IMG/VR virus record: IMGVR_UViG_3300048591_001361
Location: 1-45,353 of that record
From: a virus
Strand: one strand, 5' to 3'
Length of the DNA stretch: 45,353 nucleotides
Below the pieces are notes generated by a model. It was not told the DNA's origin, did not search any database, and saw nothing but the letters and a program-made list of their open reading frames with translations. Positions within the stretch are counted from its first letter, which is position 1. Every line of letters begins with the position of its first letter. A program made the position numbers and the translations under genes. Shown here piece after piece: positions 6,496-15,265 of this stretch.

Positions 6496-9400
6496 ATGAT
6501 AAAACAAGACTGCATAGCAAGAATATTGGAGGCATCAGACATTGTATCTGTGGTGGGCGCCTATGTCGAACTAAAAAAAACGGGCAGCACCTATAAGGGA
6601 CTAAGCCCGATAACAGATGAAAAAACACCCTCATTTATGGTGTCGCCCGCAAAGCAGTTGTGGAAGGATTTTTCGAGCGGGGAAGGCGGCAATGCGCTGA
6701 GTTTCCTAATGAAATGCCAGGGGAAAAATTTCCGGGAGGCTATGAAAGAGCTCAGCAATATTACCAATATACAGCTTGAGTTTGATGACGAACAGCGGAG
6801 CCCAGAGATTGAGGAAGAAGGTAAGCGTGTGGCGGCGGCATTGGACTTGAGCGCCAAAAAGTATAGGGAAGCGCTATGGAGCGAGGCCGGGAGAACCGTA
6901 CGAGATTATTTGCACGAAAGGGGTTTGAGTGATGAGGACATAAAATTGTGGGATTTGGGTTTTGCGGGCGATGACTGGCAGTTTCTGACCAACGAGCTTA
7001 CCGGCAAGGGATTGTTTTATCCTGCCGAAAAGGCGGGGTTGGTAAAACGTGGGGAGGAAAAAACTTATGATATTTTGCGGAACCGAATAGTAATTCCATT
7101 ACACAAGCACACCGGCGAACTGGTTGGATTTGCGGGGCGGGACATCAGTAAGCTATTAGACCCAAGCAGCACATTTGAAGCTGCTAAATATTTAAACCCG
7201 AAAGAGTCGGCTTATTATGCGAAGCAGAAAATTCTATATGGGCTTCATGCCGGTTGGCATGGAATAAAGAAGGCGGGATATGCAATAATCACTGAGGGAT
7301 ATTTCGATGCGGCGAGTATGCATCAGGCAGGGTGGGATAATACAGTGGCAGTATGCGGTACGGCACTAAGTACATATCATGCCCATCTGTTGAAGCGATA
7401 CACCAACCAAGTGGTATTGATGTTTGATGGAGATAAGGCGGGGCTTAAGGCTCTGGAGCGCAATATGGATGCGCTATTAGAATCTGGTTTCAAAGTTTTT
7501 GCATGTATTCTTAAAGAAGGCGATGACCCGGATACTTGGGCGCAAAAGCGCATAAAAGCGAAGGAAGATTCTTTTGATTTGACTGGTACTTGCTACGATG
7601 CGATAGTATGGTGGGCAAAAACCACCTATTTCGCCATTGAAGAACCTATACATCAGGACAAGTTTCTGGACAATGTTTGCGACAAAATAGCGGTCATCGG
7701 GTCAGAACATGTCAGAGAATTCTACCACAAACTATTGCGGAAAGAGCTCGACCTGAAGGCCAAATATTGGCGCGACAAATTGCTGGATGCGCTCAACCGC
7801 AGATCTGCCGAAATAGCCCGCAAGCAGTTCAAGGAGAATCGAGAGACGGGGGTGCCTGTAGAATATACCCTGCCGTATGTTTTGACCAAAAAAATCAAGT
7901 GGGAGCAGATAGAGCATGATGTGCGAAACTATTCCCTTTTTATGGCCGAAAACCGTATATGGAGCCTACGGGGAGAGCATGATGCATGGCATTTTGAAGA
8001 CGTGGCTAATTTCAGGATCCGAATAATCCAACACATGGAGCATGAAAAAATGCCACGGAAGTTGGTGGAGATAGAGAACGTGCATGGCCGGAAACGCATG
8101 TTTGATACCCGAAGTGAAGATTTTACTGCGATTATGAGTTTCGTGAAAATGGTGACCGCTTTCGGGAATTTCAATTGGCAAGGTTCGCTCATTGATTATC
8201 AGCGCCTATTGAGTAAGATATATGATGATATGGGCGATGGGCGCATGATTGAGATATTGGGATGGCAACCGGAGGGATTTTGGGCCGCAAACAATGCTCT
8301 GGTAGATAGCACAGGCACTAAACATATATTGGATGAATATGGGTGCGCCAAACTTGAGGGTGCTGATTACTACTTGCCTTCGGGCAACTCGATATATGCA
8401 GATAATCCGTTCAAGTTTGACAGCCAAAAACGATTGACCCTCGACGGCACCGATGATATTCGGGGAGTGATGGAAGCTATAATGAAGGTACATCGCCAAC
8501 ATGCCATGAACGCGCTATTATTTACTGTGGGAACCTTGTTTAGTGATTTGGTTTTTTCTAAGCTTCAATTTTTCCCATTGCTTTTTTTGTACGGACCAGC
8601 AAGCTCGGGCAAAGACCAATTGATACTTAGTTGTCAGAGCTTTTTCGGGCGGCCGTTGGATGCAATTCAAATGACCGGCAAGGCAAACACCGACAAAGGC
8701 AAGCTGAGGACCTTCGCGCAGATGCGCAATGTGATTACGCATCTCAGCGAATACAAGAACGGCAACGACGACACTGATTTGCTGGTGATGGGCCTGTGGG
8801 ACAGGAAAGGATATGTGAGGGGCAATATAGATAGCAGCGTAGGCACTGATACGGTACAGATATTAAGTGCTGTGACTTTTACCGGCAATTATTATCCCAC
8901 ACACGACCCGTTGATAAGCAGGGTAATAACGGAAGAAATGACCCGGACAGATTTTAGCGCGGAGGAAAAACAATACTATGATAAGCTCAGGGATATGATG
9001 GCCGGTGGATATAGTAATTGTTTGCCCAAGATGATTGCCTTACGGCCAATTGTAGAGCGTGATTTTATGGTGGTGTACCGTCAGGTGCGCGATGAATTGA
9101 AGGCAGATTTGGCCAACATTGACTTGCCTGATCGAATGATTCAGAACGGCGCCGCGCTTGGCGCTATGTACAAGTTGTGCGAGAAGGTGATAGCGTGGCC
9201 TTTCGAATACCAGGCTTGGAAGGACCACTTGGTGAATTGCTTTAACGCACAGGTAGATAAGATGCAAAGTGGCAGCGCTATAAGCATGTGGTGGGATTGT
9301 ATTCTAGAAGCTGTAAGAGGCAAGGAACCTATGCTCCAGTTGCACAGAGATGTGAAGTTGGAGGGCGAACACATCACCATCAACTATAACCTCGCCTACA

Positions 9401-9711
9401 ATGCTTATGCGCAGCTACATTATAAGATCTACAAGAAGGCGGCACAAACTAAGGCTGTGATGCTCGACAAGCTGAAGAAGCACCCCTGTTTTGTGGGTGT
9501 AATAAACAGTACTCGATTTAGTGGAATGACAAAAAAGACCAGTGCTCACAGTTATTTAATAGATCAAATATCATGTGGAGATGATATAATAGAAGCACTA
9601 ACCGATCAGATAAAGCATGTGGGTTATGGCGGCGGACAGCCAAGTCCTTTGACCGATGAAGAAAATGAAAAAAATTCGTCAAAATCTTTTGCGGAGAAAT
9701 TGCCGTTTTAG
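6496..9711 (+). CDS. Primase-helicase (DnaG-like TOPRIM primase fused to P-loop ATPase)
   Basis: A 1071-residue replication protein. Residues 1-75 follow the CHC2 zinc domain of DnaG closely (EKTPSF and GEGGNALSFLM are kept), but the zinc ligands are gone: GLCPFH reads GLSPIT and the second Cys pair is replaced by KDFSSGEGG. A TOPRIM catalytic domain follows with EGYFD (about 267-271) and DGDKAG (about 311-316). A C-terminal ATPase has a Walker A-like GPASSGKD (about 699-706) ending in Asp instead of Thr/Ser. It probably unwinds and primes phage DNA. The repeat array just downstream may be its origin. The fusion is common in phages; lost zinc ligands and the odd P-loop are notable. Confidence 0.88.
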   Translation: MIKQDCIARILEASDIVSVVGAYVELKKTGSTYKGLSPITDEKTPSFMVSPAKQLWKDFSSGEGGNALSFLMKCQGKNFREAMKELSNITNIQLEFDDEQRSPEIEEEGKRVAAALDLSAKKYREALWSEAGRTVRDYLHERGLSDEDIKLWDLGFAGDDWQFLTNELTGKGLFYPAEKAGLVKRGEEKTYDILRNRIVIPLHKHTGELVGFAGRDISKLLDPSSTFEAAKYLNPKESAYYAKQKILYGLHAGWHGIKKAGYAIITEGYFDAASMHQAGWDNTVAVCGTALSTYHAHLLKRYTNQVVLMFDGDKAGLKALERNMDALLESGFKVFACILKEGDDPDTWAQKRIKAKEDSFDLTGTCYDAIVWWAKTTYFAIEEPIHQDKFLDNVCDKIAVIGSEHVREFYHKLLRKELDLKAKYWRDKLLDALNRRSAEIARKQFKENRETGVPVEYTLPYVLTKKIKWEQIEHDVRNYSLFMAENRIWSLRGEHDAWHFEDVANFRIRIIQHMEHEKMPRKLVEIENVHGRKRMFDTRSEDFTAIMSFVKMVTAFGNFNWQGSLIDYQRLLSKIYDDMGDGRMIEILGWQPEGFWAANNALVDSTGTKHILDEYGCAKLEGADYYLPSGNSIYADNPFKFDSQKRLTLDGTDDIRGVMEAIMKVHRQHAMNALLFTVGTLFSDLVFSKLQFFPLLFLYGPASSGKDQLILSCQSFFGRPLDAIQMTGKANTDKGKLRTFAQMRNVITHLSEYKNGNDDTDLLVMGLWDRKGYVRGNIDSSVGTDTVQILSAVTFTGNYYPTHDPLISRVITEEMTRTDFSAEEKQYYDKLRDMMAGGYSNCLPKMIALRPIVERDFMVVYRQVRDELKADLANIDLPDRMIQNGAALGAMYKLCEKVIAWPFEYQAWKDHLVNCFNAQVDKMQSGSAISMWWDCILEAVRGKEPMLQLHRDVKLEGEHITINYNLAYNAYAQLHYKIYKKAAQTKAVMLDKLKKHPCFVGVINSTRFSGMTKKTSAHSYLIDQISCGDDIIEALTDQIKHVGYGGGQPSPLTDEENEKNSSKSFAEKLPF

Positions 9712-9712
9712 C

Positions 9713-9907
9713 TTCGGACAACTTCGGACAAGGGAATAAGAGTATGAAAATTAATAATATAGATATAAAAAAGTGTCCGAAAAGGTGTCCGAAGTTGTCC
9801 GAAGTTGTCCGAAGTAGCGTTTCGGACAACTTCGGACAGGTTCGGACAGGAAAATATTTGTAAACGATTGAATATGAGCAAAGACGAAGTTGTCCGAAGT
9901 GTCCGAA
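9713..9907. repeat. Array of 11 TGTCCGAA octamers (candidate origin)
   Basis: Eleven exact copies of TGTCCGAA lie in 195 bp. Inverse copies are at 9713, 9723, 9821, 9831 and 9841; direct copies are at 9774, 9786, 9796, 9806, 9891 and 9900. Within clusters the spacing is 10 bp, about one helical turn. Copies 9796-9813 and 9821-9838 form a perfect 18-bp stem with a seven-base loop, and an AT-rich stretch lies at 9733-9772. The position directly after the primase-helicase, the turn-phased iterons and the AT-rich block fit a replication origin. An operator for the flanking genes is the alternative. The last two copies lie inside the next gene. Confidence 0.7.
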
Positions 9908-10248
9908 GCGATTTTGCCACTTTTCCCGATGAGGCAAAAAACGAAAAAATTTTACCAAAATTGGGTTCAGAGGTCATATATGCGGAAGTGCGAATGCGCG
10001 TTGCCACCGGAGGGGATTTAGGGAACGGGTTGCCGGTGGGATCGGAGGGATACAGAAGGCTGTTGGGGAGAGATATATATGTATTGGGCGGAACGGGGGC
10101 TGTGGAACATCATACGGCAGGGATTACATTACCTTGGGAAGATGTGGGGAAGTACCTCCTGGAAAAACGGCTATATGTGGTGGACCCTCCGGGATATTGG
10201 AGGTCGGAGGCGGTGATGGTTAAAAATCCGGTTGACAAAACTCAATGA
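9874..10248 (+). CDS. Hypothetical protein
   Basis: A 124-residue protein from ATG 9874; a TTG start at 9805 would place the octamer array in coding sequence and is disfavoured. It has a Gly-rich centre (VATGGDLGNGLPVGSEGYRR) and a mixed alpha/beta C-terminal half. No family recognised. Its first codons contain two TGTCCGAA copies, so its transcription or translation may be affected by whatever binds the array. Confidence 0.55.
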   Translation: MSKDEVVRSVRSDFATFPDEAKNEKILPKLGSEVIYAEVRMRVATGGDLGNGLPVGSEGYRRLLGRDIYVLGGTGAVEHHTAGITLPWEDVGKYLLEKRLYVVDPPGYWRSEAVMVKNPVDKTQ

Positions 10249-10277
10249 AGCGCATCGCAATAATTAACACAGTGTAT

Positions 10278-10285
10278 TAAGTTTG
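10278..10285 (+). promoter_or_regulatory. Host-type -7 box TAAGTTTG
   Basis: A perfect match to the Bacteroidota -7 consensus TAnnTTTG, five bases before ATG 10291. Initiation about 5-6 bases downstream would give a leaderless or nearly leaderless mRNA. A -33 element is not clear. Confidence 0.5.
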
Positions 10286-10290
10286 TGGGC

Positions 10291-10842
10291 ATGGCAGACT
10301 ATCTATCCGTTTCGGTGGAACTGGAACCCCACCTAGTTAAGTTTTTGTTGTACCATTATGGCGGTCGCAATGTTACTGCCAGTAGAGATGATATGTTTGG
10401 GGCTCTATTTATTGCAATATTGCGCAAACCTCCCTACAATTGGAAGCCTACGGCCAATGATGAGCGCAGGTGTTGGCAATTCCTGGTGGAGGCGCACAAC
10501 AGCAAGGGGCGTGGACTATGGGTAGATAATGACAGTGCGGCCCTGTTTCGCAATTATGTGCGCAGGACCTTCGACCTGATTTTCTATTCTTATATTGCAA
10601 TAGCGGTGATGGCGGAGCAGCAAAAAATGACTTCGGCCATTAATAATTTTCGGGACAAATACGATATTCAGGAAGATGACTTGACCCTCGATGCCATGAA
10701 AAAGGCTTTTTACAGGTTGAGGCAAGAGTATAACGGCCTGAAAATAAAAGAACTAAAAGAATTTGGCGTTATCTGTCCTTTTTTTAATGGCTTAGTTGAC
10801 AAATATTTGGGGAAATATGCAGGATATAACAAGGCTTCGTGA
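10291..10842 (+). CDS. Hypothetical phage protein
   Basis: A 183-residue mostly helical protein; ATG 10291 is preferred over GTG 10285 because of the promoter position. It has a charged central region (residues about 45-80) and a C-terminal segment (LTLDAMKKAFYRLRQEY) that could be an HTH-like helix pair. It lies between replication and virion genes, where late regulators are often found, so it is one candidate activator of the late promoters, without direct evidence. Its 3' end overlaps a late promoter and the next gene. Confidence 0.6.
   Translation: MADYLSVSVELEPHLVKFLLYHYGGRNVTASRDDMFGALFIAILRKPPYNWKPTANDERRCWQFLVEAHNSKGRGLWVDNDSAALFRNYVRRTFDLIFYSYIAIAVMAEQQKMTSAINNFRDKYDIQEDDLTLDAMKKAFYRLRQEYNGLKIKELKEFGVICPFFNGLVDKYLGKYAGYNKAS
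10775..10810 (+). promoter_or_regulatory. Late promoter G (GTCCTTTTT-N19-ATATTTGG)
   Basis: GTCCTTTTT at 10775-10783, a 19-bp spacer and ATATTTGG at 10803-10810, inside the end of the preceding gene and six bases before ATG 10817. One of seven sites with this architecture. Its position independently supports the chosen start of the following gene. Confidence 0.7.
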
Positions 10843-11449
10843 GACCAACCGCGGCGGAATGCAGCGGATATATGTGGTAGAAGCGCGATATGTATTGAAC
10901 ATGGTGCATAATCGCGCCATTAACGAAGTGACGTCTATTGCCTTGGCGACAGGGATAGACTGGAGCACCATTGAGTTTACGCGCGAATCGCTGCAGCTCA
11001 AAGAACGCACACGACAGCGCAACGGAAGTGTAGTTAAGGAGATTTCGCTCGAGGGCGTCATACCCAAAGACAGGGGCGGGCTTGGGGCGCAACTCGATTA
11101 TATGGAACGGCATAAATGGGTAGTGTTGGCCATGGATAAGAACTTACTTATCAGAGTAATCGGCACCCAAACACAACCCGCAGTTTTTACTATCGAAAGC
11201 AAAAACAGCGGCAAAAAATGGAACGACATGAACGCTCAAGAGGTGAGTTTTAAGTTGATTTCGCGGCGCAGCGCCCCCACATTTTTACCGGTGGCACAGG
11301 CCTATATCAACTCGGTGGGGCAATTGGTTTATGACAATCGATTTACCCCATTGCTTACATTCTCTGTGGTGGGCGGCAACCTGATAGCAGCGGGACCCGA
11401 CAGCAATAAGTATTCGCTGAACAATGGGCGGTTGATATACACGCCCTAG
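10817..11449 (+). CDS. Putative virion protein
   Basis: A 210-residue protein from ATG 10817, fixed by the late promoter just upstream. Its pattern of long beta-rich stretches (e.g. KEISLEGVIPKDRGG, then a sequence of short strands) and its place as first gene of the virion region suggest a structural protein, possibly tail or head decoration. No specific family assigned. It ends at the next late promoter. Confidence 0.55.
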   Translation: MQDITRLRETNRGGMQRIYVVEARYVLNMVHNRAINEVTSIALATGIDWSTIEFTRESLQLKERTRQRNGSVVKEISLEGVIPKDRGGLGAQLDYMERHKWVVLAMDKNLLIRVIGTQTQPAVFTIESKNSGKKWNDMNAQEVSFKLISRRSAPTFLPVAQAYINSVGQLVYDNRFTPLLTFSVVGGNLIAAGPDSNKYSLNNGRLIYTP

Positions 11450-11484
11450 TCCTTTTGCCGCTCAATATCGCATAGTAACCTTGC
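11449..11484 (+). promoter_or_regulatory. Late promoter A (GTCCTTTT-N20-ACCTTGC)
   Basis: GTCCTTTT at 11449 overlaps the preceding stop codon. ACCTTGC (11478-11484) preceded by TA gives TAACCTTG, one base from TAnnTTTG. ATG 11488 follows after three bases, implying a leaderless mRNA. Its spacer is 20 bp where the other sites have 19. Confidence 0.7.
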
Positions 11485-11487
11485 AAT

Positions 11488-12474
11488 ATGTCAATTAATT
11501 TAGGGCCGGTAGCAGGGGTGCTTTACAAAATTGCCGCACCCAATCCCAACGACTTTAGGGGGATATGGGTTCCGTGCAGCACAGACGATGACCCGAGCAC
11601 AGCCAATGACCGACCAAAGCGGTTTAATGGTTCTGCCTGGGTATATGTAGCCGCAGACGGCACCAATGGTGTAGATGGCGATAGCTTCTATATATATCAG
11701 GCGTATGCGCAAAGCAATGCCGGAGTAGGGTTTACGACAACCTTTCAGTCGGATCCGGGTATATATCCTTATTGGGCTTTTTTGGTGACCACAGCGCCTA
11801 TAGCAAGCCCGCAAGCCAGCGATTTCGCGGGGCTATGGGTGGCGCGGGCAGCCAATGGAATCAGTTGGTATCCCTATACAGCGTATGCCAATGATACTTC
11901 GGGCACTGCCTTTGTGTGCAATGTTTTTGCAAACCCAGACAGCTATAGCCATTCGGCTACCATTTGGCTTACTGTGAGCGAGCCTTGGGCCAATAGGGTT
12001 GTGGGAGATTTTGCAGGGCAGTGGTATAGACACAAAGGTGCTACCGGAGCTCAGGGTGTGGCCGGAAAGCATATCACTGCTGTAGCTTGGAATGGCAACG
12101 ACATTCAGTTTACTTTCAACGATGCAACCACTGTGAGTTTGGTGGGCGCAAAAACCACATTGAAGGGAGATCCCGGAGCAGGTATAGAAAGCTACCTGAA
12201 ATCGTTTGCCACCACACTTAAATTCGATTATTCCAAGCATGCCGACACAGCTCAAACAGGGGTAATAGCTTTCGCCTTAGATCCTACTGATTTGGTGCCC
12301 GGAGTAATATGGACATTGCTGATCAGCCAGAACGGAACTGACCCCATCACCTTTCCGCCTGAGTTTAAGGAAATTGGTGCGCCTAATAATGTGATGAACG
12401 ATATCTGCGCCATTGAGTGCCGCGCTATCGACACTAATACTATATTAACCTACATCAATAATTACACACCATGA
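11488..12474 (+). CDS. Tail fibre/adhesin-like protein
   Basis: A 328-residue protein rich in Gly, Ala, Thr and aromatic residues. Repeated segments pair PxASDFAGLW with tyrosine-rich strands (NPNDFRGIWV near 19-28, then about 115 and 180). Collagen-like Gly-x-x tracts occur (GTNGVDGDS, KGATGAQGVAGK, KGDPGAG), which usually trimerise fibres. This composition marks a tail fibre or receptor-binding protein. It heads a block of four small to medium virion genes with overlapping stops and starts, likely the host-range module. Confidence 0.75.
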   Translation: MSINLGPVAGVLYKIAAPNPNDFRGIWVPCSTDDDPSTANDRPKRFNGSAWVYVAADGTNGVDGDSFYIYQAYAQSNAGVGFTTTFQSDPGIYPYWAFLVTTAPIASPQASDFAGLWVARAANGISWYPYTAYANDTSGTAFVCNVFANPDSYSHSATIWLTVSEPWANRVVGDFAGQWYRHKGATGAQGVAGKHITAVAWNGNDIQFTFNDATTVSLVGAKTTLKGDPGAGIESYLKSFATTLKFDYSKHADTAQTGVIAFALDPTDLVPGVIWTLLISQNGTDPITFPPEFKEIGAPNNVMNDICAIECRAIDTNTILTYINNYTP

Positions 12475-12746
12475 TAGCAAGCGATGCAAGAACAGTTGTG
12501 GGCATATGTGCTATTGGCACTGTGCTGCACACTATAGATGACAACCCGAATAATGTACTCTCGGAACCGGCGAGGTTGGCCATGTTGGCTGATGGCGACA
12601 TTACGGTGACTATGGCTAATGGCTCAACATTACAATTGACCGGCGCTGCGGCCGACAAAATCAATCCACTCAACCTTTTCATTAAAAAAGTACACCTCAC
12701 CGGAACTTCACTAACAGGGTCTGATATTCTATTGCTAAGGCCCTAA
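12471..12746 (+). CDS. Small virion-associated protein
   Basis: A 91-residue protein starting in an ATGA overlap with the fibre gene. It is hydrophobic and beta-rich, without charge clusters or membrane spans. Probably a fibre accessory or tip protein by context. No family recognised. Confidence 0.5.
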   Translation: MIASDARTVVGICAIGTVLHTIDDNPNNVLSEPARLAMLADGDITVTMANGSTLQLTGAAADKINPLNLFIKKVHLTGTSLTGSDILLLRP

Positions 12747-13111
12747 TGGTGTTGCCAATAATATACAGAGGTGAAAGCCGAAACCCAAGCTTTGCCATCA
12801 AAGATGCCGATGGCAACGCTGTGCTCCATGCTAATATCCTTGATGCAGTAGTAGTGCTAAAGGTGGGTGGGGTGGCCGTGGCCAAATATAAAAAGGTGAG
12901 CGCCGTGGGATACACCGCGCTGATCAGCGAGCCCGACCCCGGCAAATACAGCCTACCTATTGAATCGAGCGAAACCAAAAAATGGCCGACCGGAGTGCTG
13001 ACTATGTGGGTGAAGGTGATGACAACCAACGCTAGTTTGGAGGGCGATTATGTGAACATAAGCCCTAAGGAAGTAGCTAGGGTGGAGGGGCCGCCCGGGG
13101 AGGTGCAATGA
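12746..13111 (+). CDS. Small virion protein, baseplate or fibre-associated
   Basis: A 121-residue protein whose ATG overlaps the preceding TAA by one base. It is mostly beta: DADGNAVLHANILDAVVVLK, a glycine-rich turn, then a strand set ending EGPPGEVQ. The pattern resembles small immunoglobulin-like or baseplate-wedge proteins found next to fibres. Function inferred from context only. Confidence 0.5.
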   Translation: MVLPIIYRGESRNPSFAIKDADGNAVLHANILDAVVVLKVGGVAVAKYKKVSAVGYTALISEPDPGKYSLPIESSETKKWPTGVLTMWVKVMTTNASLEGDYVNISPKEVARVEGPPGEVQ

Positions 13112-14193
13112 GTGATTTAAGCATAGAAGTAAGCCTGAATGCAGAGATTGCAGTAGAATTTGCTACAGAATTTACGGTTGTAAACAGCCCGGCAAGTGTA
13201 CGCAACACCGACAGCAGCTATCAGCAACAAATATCTGCGGGTGCAGAGCTTGTGCTGCCCGATATACAAATACTATCAGCGGATAGCGCTGCCGAAATAT
13301 GGCATCCAGCCGCAAAAAACCTGCAATTGCCTGAAGGGTTTAATGTGCCTGAAGCGTCGATGAAGGGATTGACAAGGCCAAATCTTGTAAGTAGTAGATA
13401 CATCACCACAGGTGCTTCGCAATACAGCTATGCTCTTTGTGATACTGAGGATTATTTTTTATATACGGAATACAGTTCCGGACAGATTGTTAAGATTGAT
13501 AAAGCCACAAACCAAGAAGTGTTTAGGCAATATTTCGGGTTGTTAAGTAATTCGATTACTGGATTAATCTTTCTCAATGACAGATATTACGCTATAGGAG
13601 CTGCGCAAGGCCGCCTCTGTGTATTTGATCCCGATCTCAATTACATTAATGGTGTACTTATACCGTTCGCGCAATGGACTAGATATTTAACTACCCACCC
13701 CAATGGTAATATTATAGTAGTGGTTACGGGGCATAGTGCAGGAACTTATCTGTATGAGTATGAACCGAGTGATAACCCAATATTAGTGAAATCCACCATC
13801 CTCAATAACACTCCGGGAGGATTGAACGCTTACAGCCTTATTATTGAGAATGATGAAGTCCATGTTTATGATGTTTCTAATCAATCATATAACGTGTGTA
13901 TATACAACTATACCACAGGTGATTTTCTTACACAACATAGTTTAGCATTCAGACTGGGCGGGGGGATTAGGGTGTCGCCTGACCGAATATTAGTAATGGG
14001 AGCATGGTCAACCGCCTATGTCAATTCATTATTATTAGTTGACAATGATTACAATATTCGAAACTACTTAGGATTAGCTGCTGGAGGATTAAGAATAGTA
14101 AAGGGTGTAAAAGAGAATGTATTCTATTCGTCGCATAACGCAGGAGGCAACCCCGCTGACTTCCTAATAGCCAAACATTACTTGAGCCTGTAG
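13108..14193 (+). CDS. Putative receptor-binding protein with beta-propeller-like domain
   Basis: A 361-residue protein. Residues 1-90 are a low-complexity phage-type linker (STAAEIW-like segments) that may dock on the tail. From about 95 the sequence becomes repeated four-strand units with recurring DNDY/DPDLNY turns (FVDYFLYTEYSSGQIVKID-type, LCVFDPDLNYINGV, LLLVDNDYNIRNYLG), as in beta-propellers. This second part is more AT-rich than the first, suggesting that the tip domain was acquired separately. Likely role is host recognition, by inference. Confidence 0.6.
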   Translation: MSDLSIEVSLNAEIAVEFATEFTVVNSPASVRNTDSSYQQQISAGAELVLPDIQILSADSAAEIWHPAAKNLQLPEGFNVPEASMKGLTRPNLVSSRYITTGASQYSYALCDTEDYFLYTEYSSGQIVKIDKATNQEVFRQYFGLLSNSITGLIFLNDRYYAIGAAQGRLCVFDPDLNYINGVLIPFAQWTRYLTTHPNGNIIVVVTGHSAGTYLYEYEPSDNPILVKSTILNNTPGGLNAYSLIIENDEVHVYDVSNQSYNVCIYNYTTGDFLTQHSLAFRLGGGIRVSPDRILVMGAWSTAYVNSLLLVDNDYNIRNYLGLAAGGLRIVKGVKENVFYSSHNAGGNPADFLIAKHYLSL

Positions 14194-14196
14194 TCT

Positions 14197-14232
14197 GTCC
14201 TTTTTTTTAACGGTTGGCCAATAGAATTTTGG
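14197..14232 (+). promoter_or_regulatory. Late promoter B (GTCCTTTTT-N19-AATTTTGG)
   Basis: GTCCTTTTT at 14197, a 19-bp spacer and AATTTTGG at 14225-14232, four bases before ATG 14237. It drives the head protease and capsid genes. Confidence 0.75.
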
Positions 14233-14236
14233 CCGC

Positions 14237-15265
14237 ATGGCAAGGAAAGTCATAGAGATATATGATGTAATAGGGGGCGGCTACTTCTACGATGGTTTGT
14301 CGGCACGGTGGTTTAACCGCGCCATGGATCAAGCCGAAGCTGAGGCGGGCGAAGACCCAATAGAGGTGCGCATAAATTCTCCCGGAGGCAGCATCACTGA
14401 GGGTATAGCGATGGCCAACCGAATAAGCCGTTCCACCAAAACGGTGCATACCTATATAGATGGCGTAGCATTCAGCATGGCCGGTATTATAGCTATGCAC
14501 GGCCACAAGATATATATGGCTGCCAATGGCAGCATAATGATTCATTGCGCAAGCGGCGGTAGTATTGGCAATAGCCGCGATATGACTGCAACGGCACAGA
14601 CGCTTGATTCTATCGATACCGGGTTGGCCGAAACTGTGGCAGCTCGTACCAATATGACGGTGGCAGAGGTAAAAGCCAAATGGTTTGATTACACGGACCA
14701 CACGCTCACAGCAGATGAAGCGGTGGCAGCCGGATTGGTCGATGAAAAAATCCCAATTAAAATAAAGGATGCCGACAACCTGAGGGCAATGACCATTGAG
14801 CAGTTGTATGCCCATTTTACGGGGCAGAAGAGCAACGACAGCAAGGGAGTTTTTAACCGGCTTAAAGAGTCTGTGATAGCTGCCCTTAGACCCGATATTA
14901 AGAATTTAAATCTAAAACCAGAAAAAATGAATCTCGAAACACTACAAGCCAAGCTAGCCGACCTTAAAGACGGGAAACTTGATGTAAGCGCCGAAGACGC
15001 ACAAGCAATTGATGCGGAAATTAAGGCTGCATTGGGCAAAGGCAAGGTGATTACCGAAGCCGACCTAACGGCAGCCGCCAACAATGCGCGCACCGAGAAG
15101 GACGCCGAAATACAAACGCTCAAAGACCAAATCAAAGCTCTTGAGGATGCTGCGGGTGCGCCCCCTGCCGGAGGCAAAAGGAAGAAAGGCGATTCTGTCG
15201 GTGCAGAAGGCGAGGAAAATGAAGAGCATAGCTGGGATGCAGAAGCAGAAAAAAAAGGATTTTAA
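14237..15265 (+). CDS. ClpP-type prohead protease fused to scaffold-like domain
   Basis: A 342-residue head-maturation protease. The first about 190 residues have the ClpP/crotonase fold: RINSPGGSITEG, nucleophile Ser80 in DGVAFSMAG, and His103 in MIHCASGG. The remainder is a charged, Ala/Lys/Glu-rich coiled coil with a KGGKRKKGDS linker, as in capsid scaffolds. An in-frame ATG at 14927 (Met231) after an A-rich run could give a separate scaffold, a known strategy for fused protease-scaffold genes. It directly precedes the capsid gene. The protease should digest the scaffold during prohead maturation. Confidence 0.85.
   Translation: MARKVIEIYDVIGGGYFYDGLSARWFNRAMDQAEAEAGEDPIEVRINSPGGSITEGIAMANRISRSTKTVHTYIDGVAFSMAGIIAMHGHKIYMAANGSIMIHCASGGSIGNSRDMTATAQTLDSIDTGLAETVAARTNMTVAEVKAKWFDYTDHTLTADEAVAAGLVDEKIPIKIKDADNLRAMTIEQLYAHFTGQKSNDSKGVFNRLKESVIAALRPDIKNLNLKPEKMNLETLQAKLADLKDGKLDVSAEDAQAIDAEIKAALGKGKVITEADLTAAANNARTEKDAEIQTLKDQIKALEDAAGAPPAGGKRKKGDSVGAEGEENEEHSWDAEAEKKGF

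Noticed and set aside
7677-7919. An 80-codon plus-strand frame inside the primase gene
   Set aside because: Out-of-frame Arg/Gln-rich shadow with no start signal.
9805-9873. TTG start for the gene at 9874
   Set aside because: It would put most of the octamer array in coding sequence; ATG 9874 is a stronger start.
14689-15177. Long minus-strand frames across the protease-scaffold and capsid genes
   Set aside because: Ser/Ala-rich shadows of the strongly supported plus-strand coding sequence.
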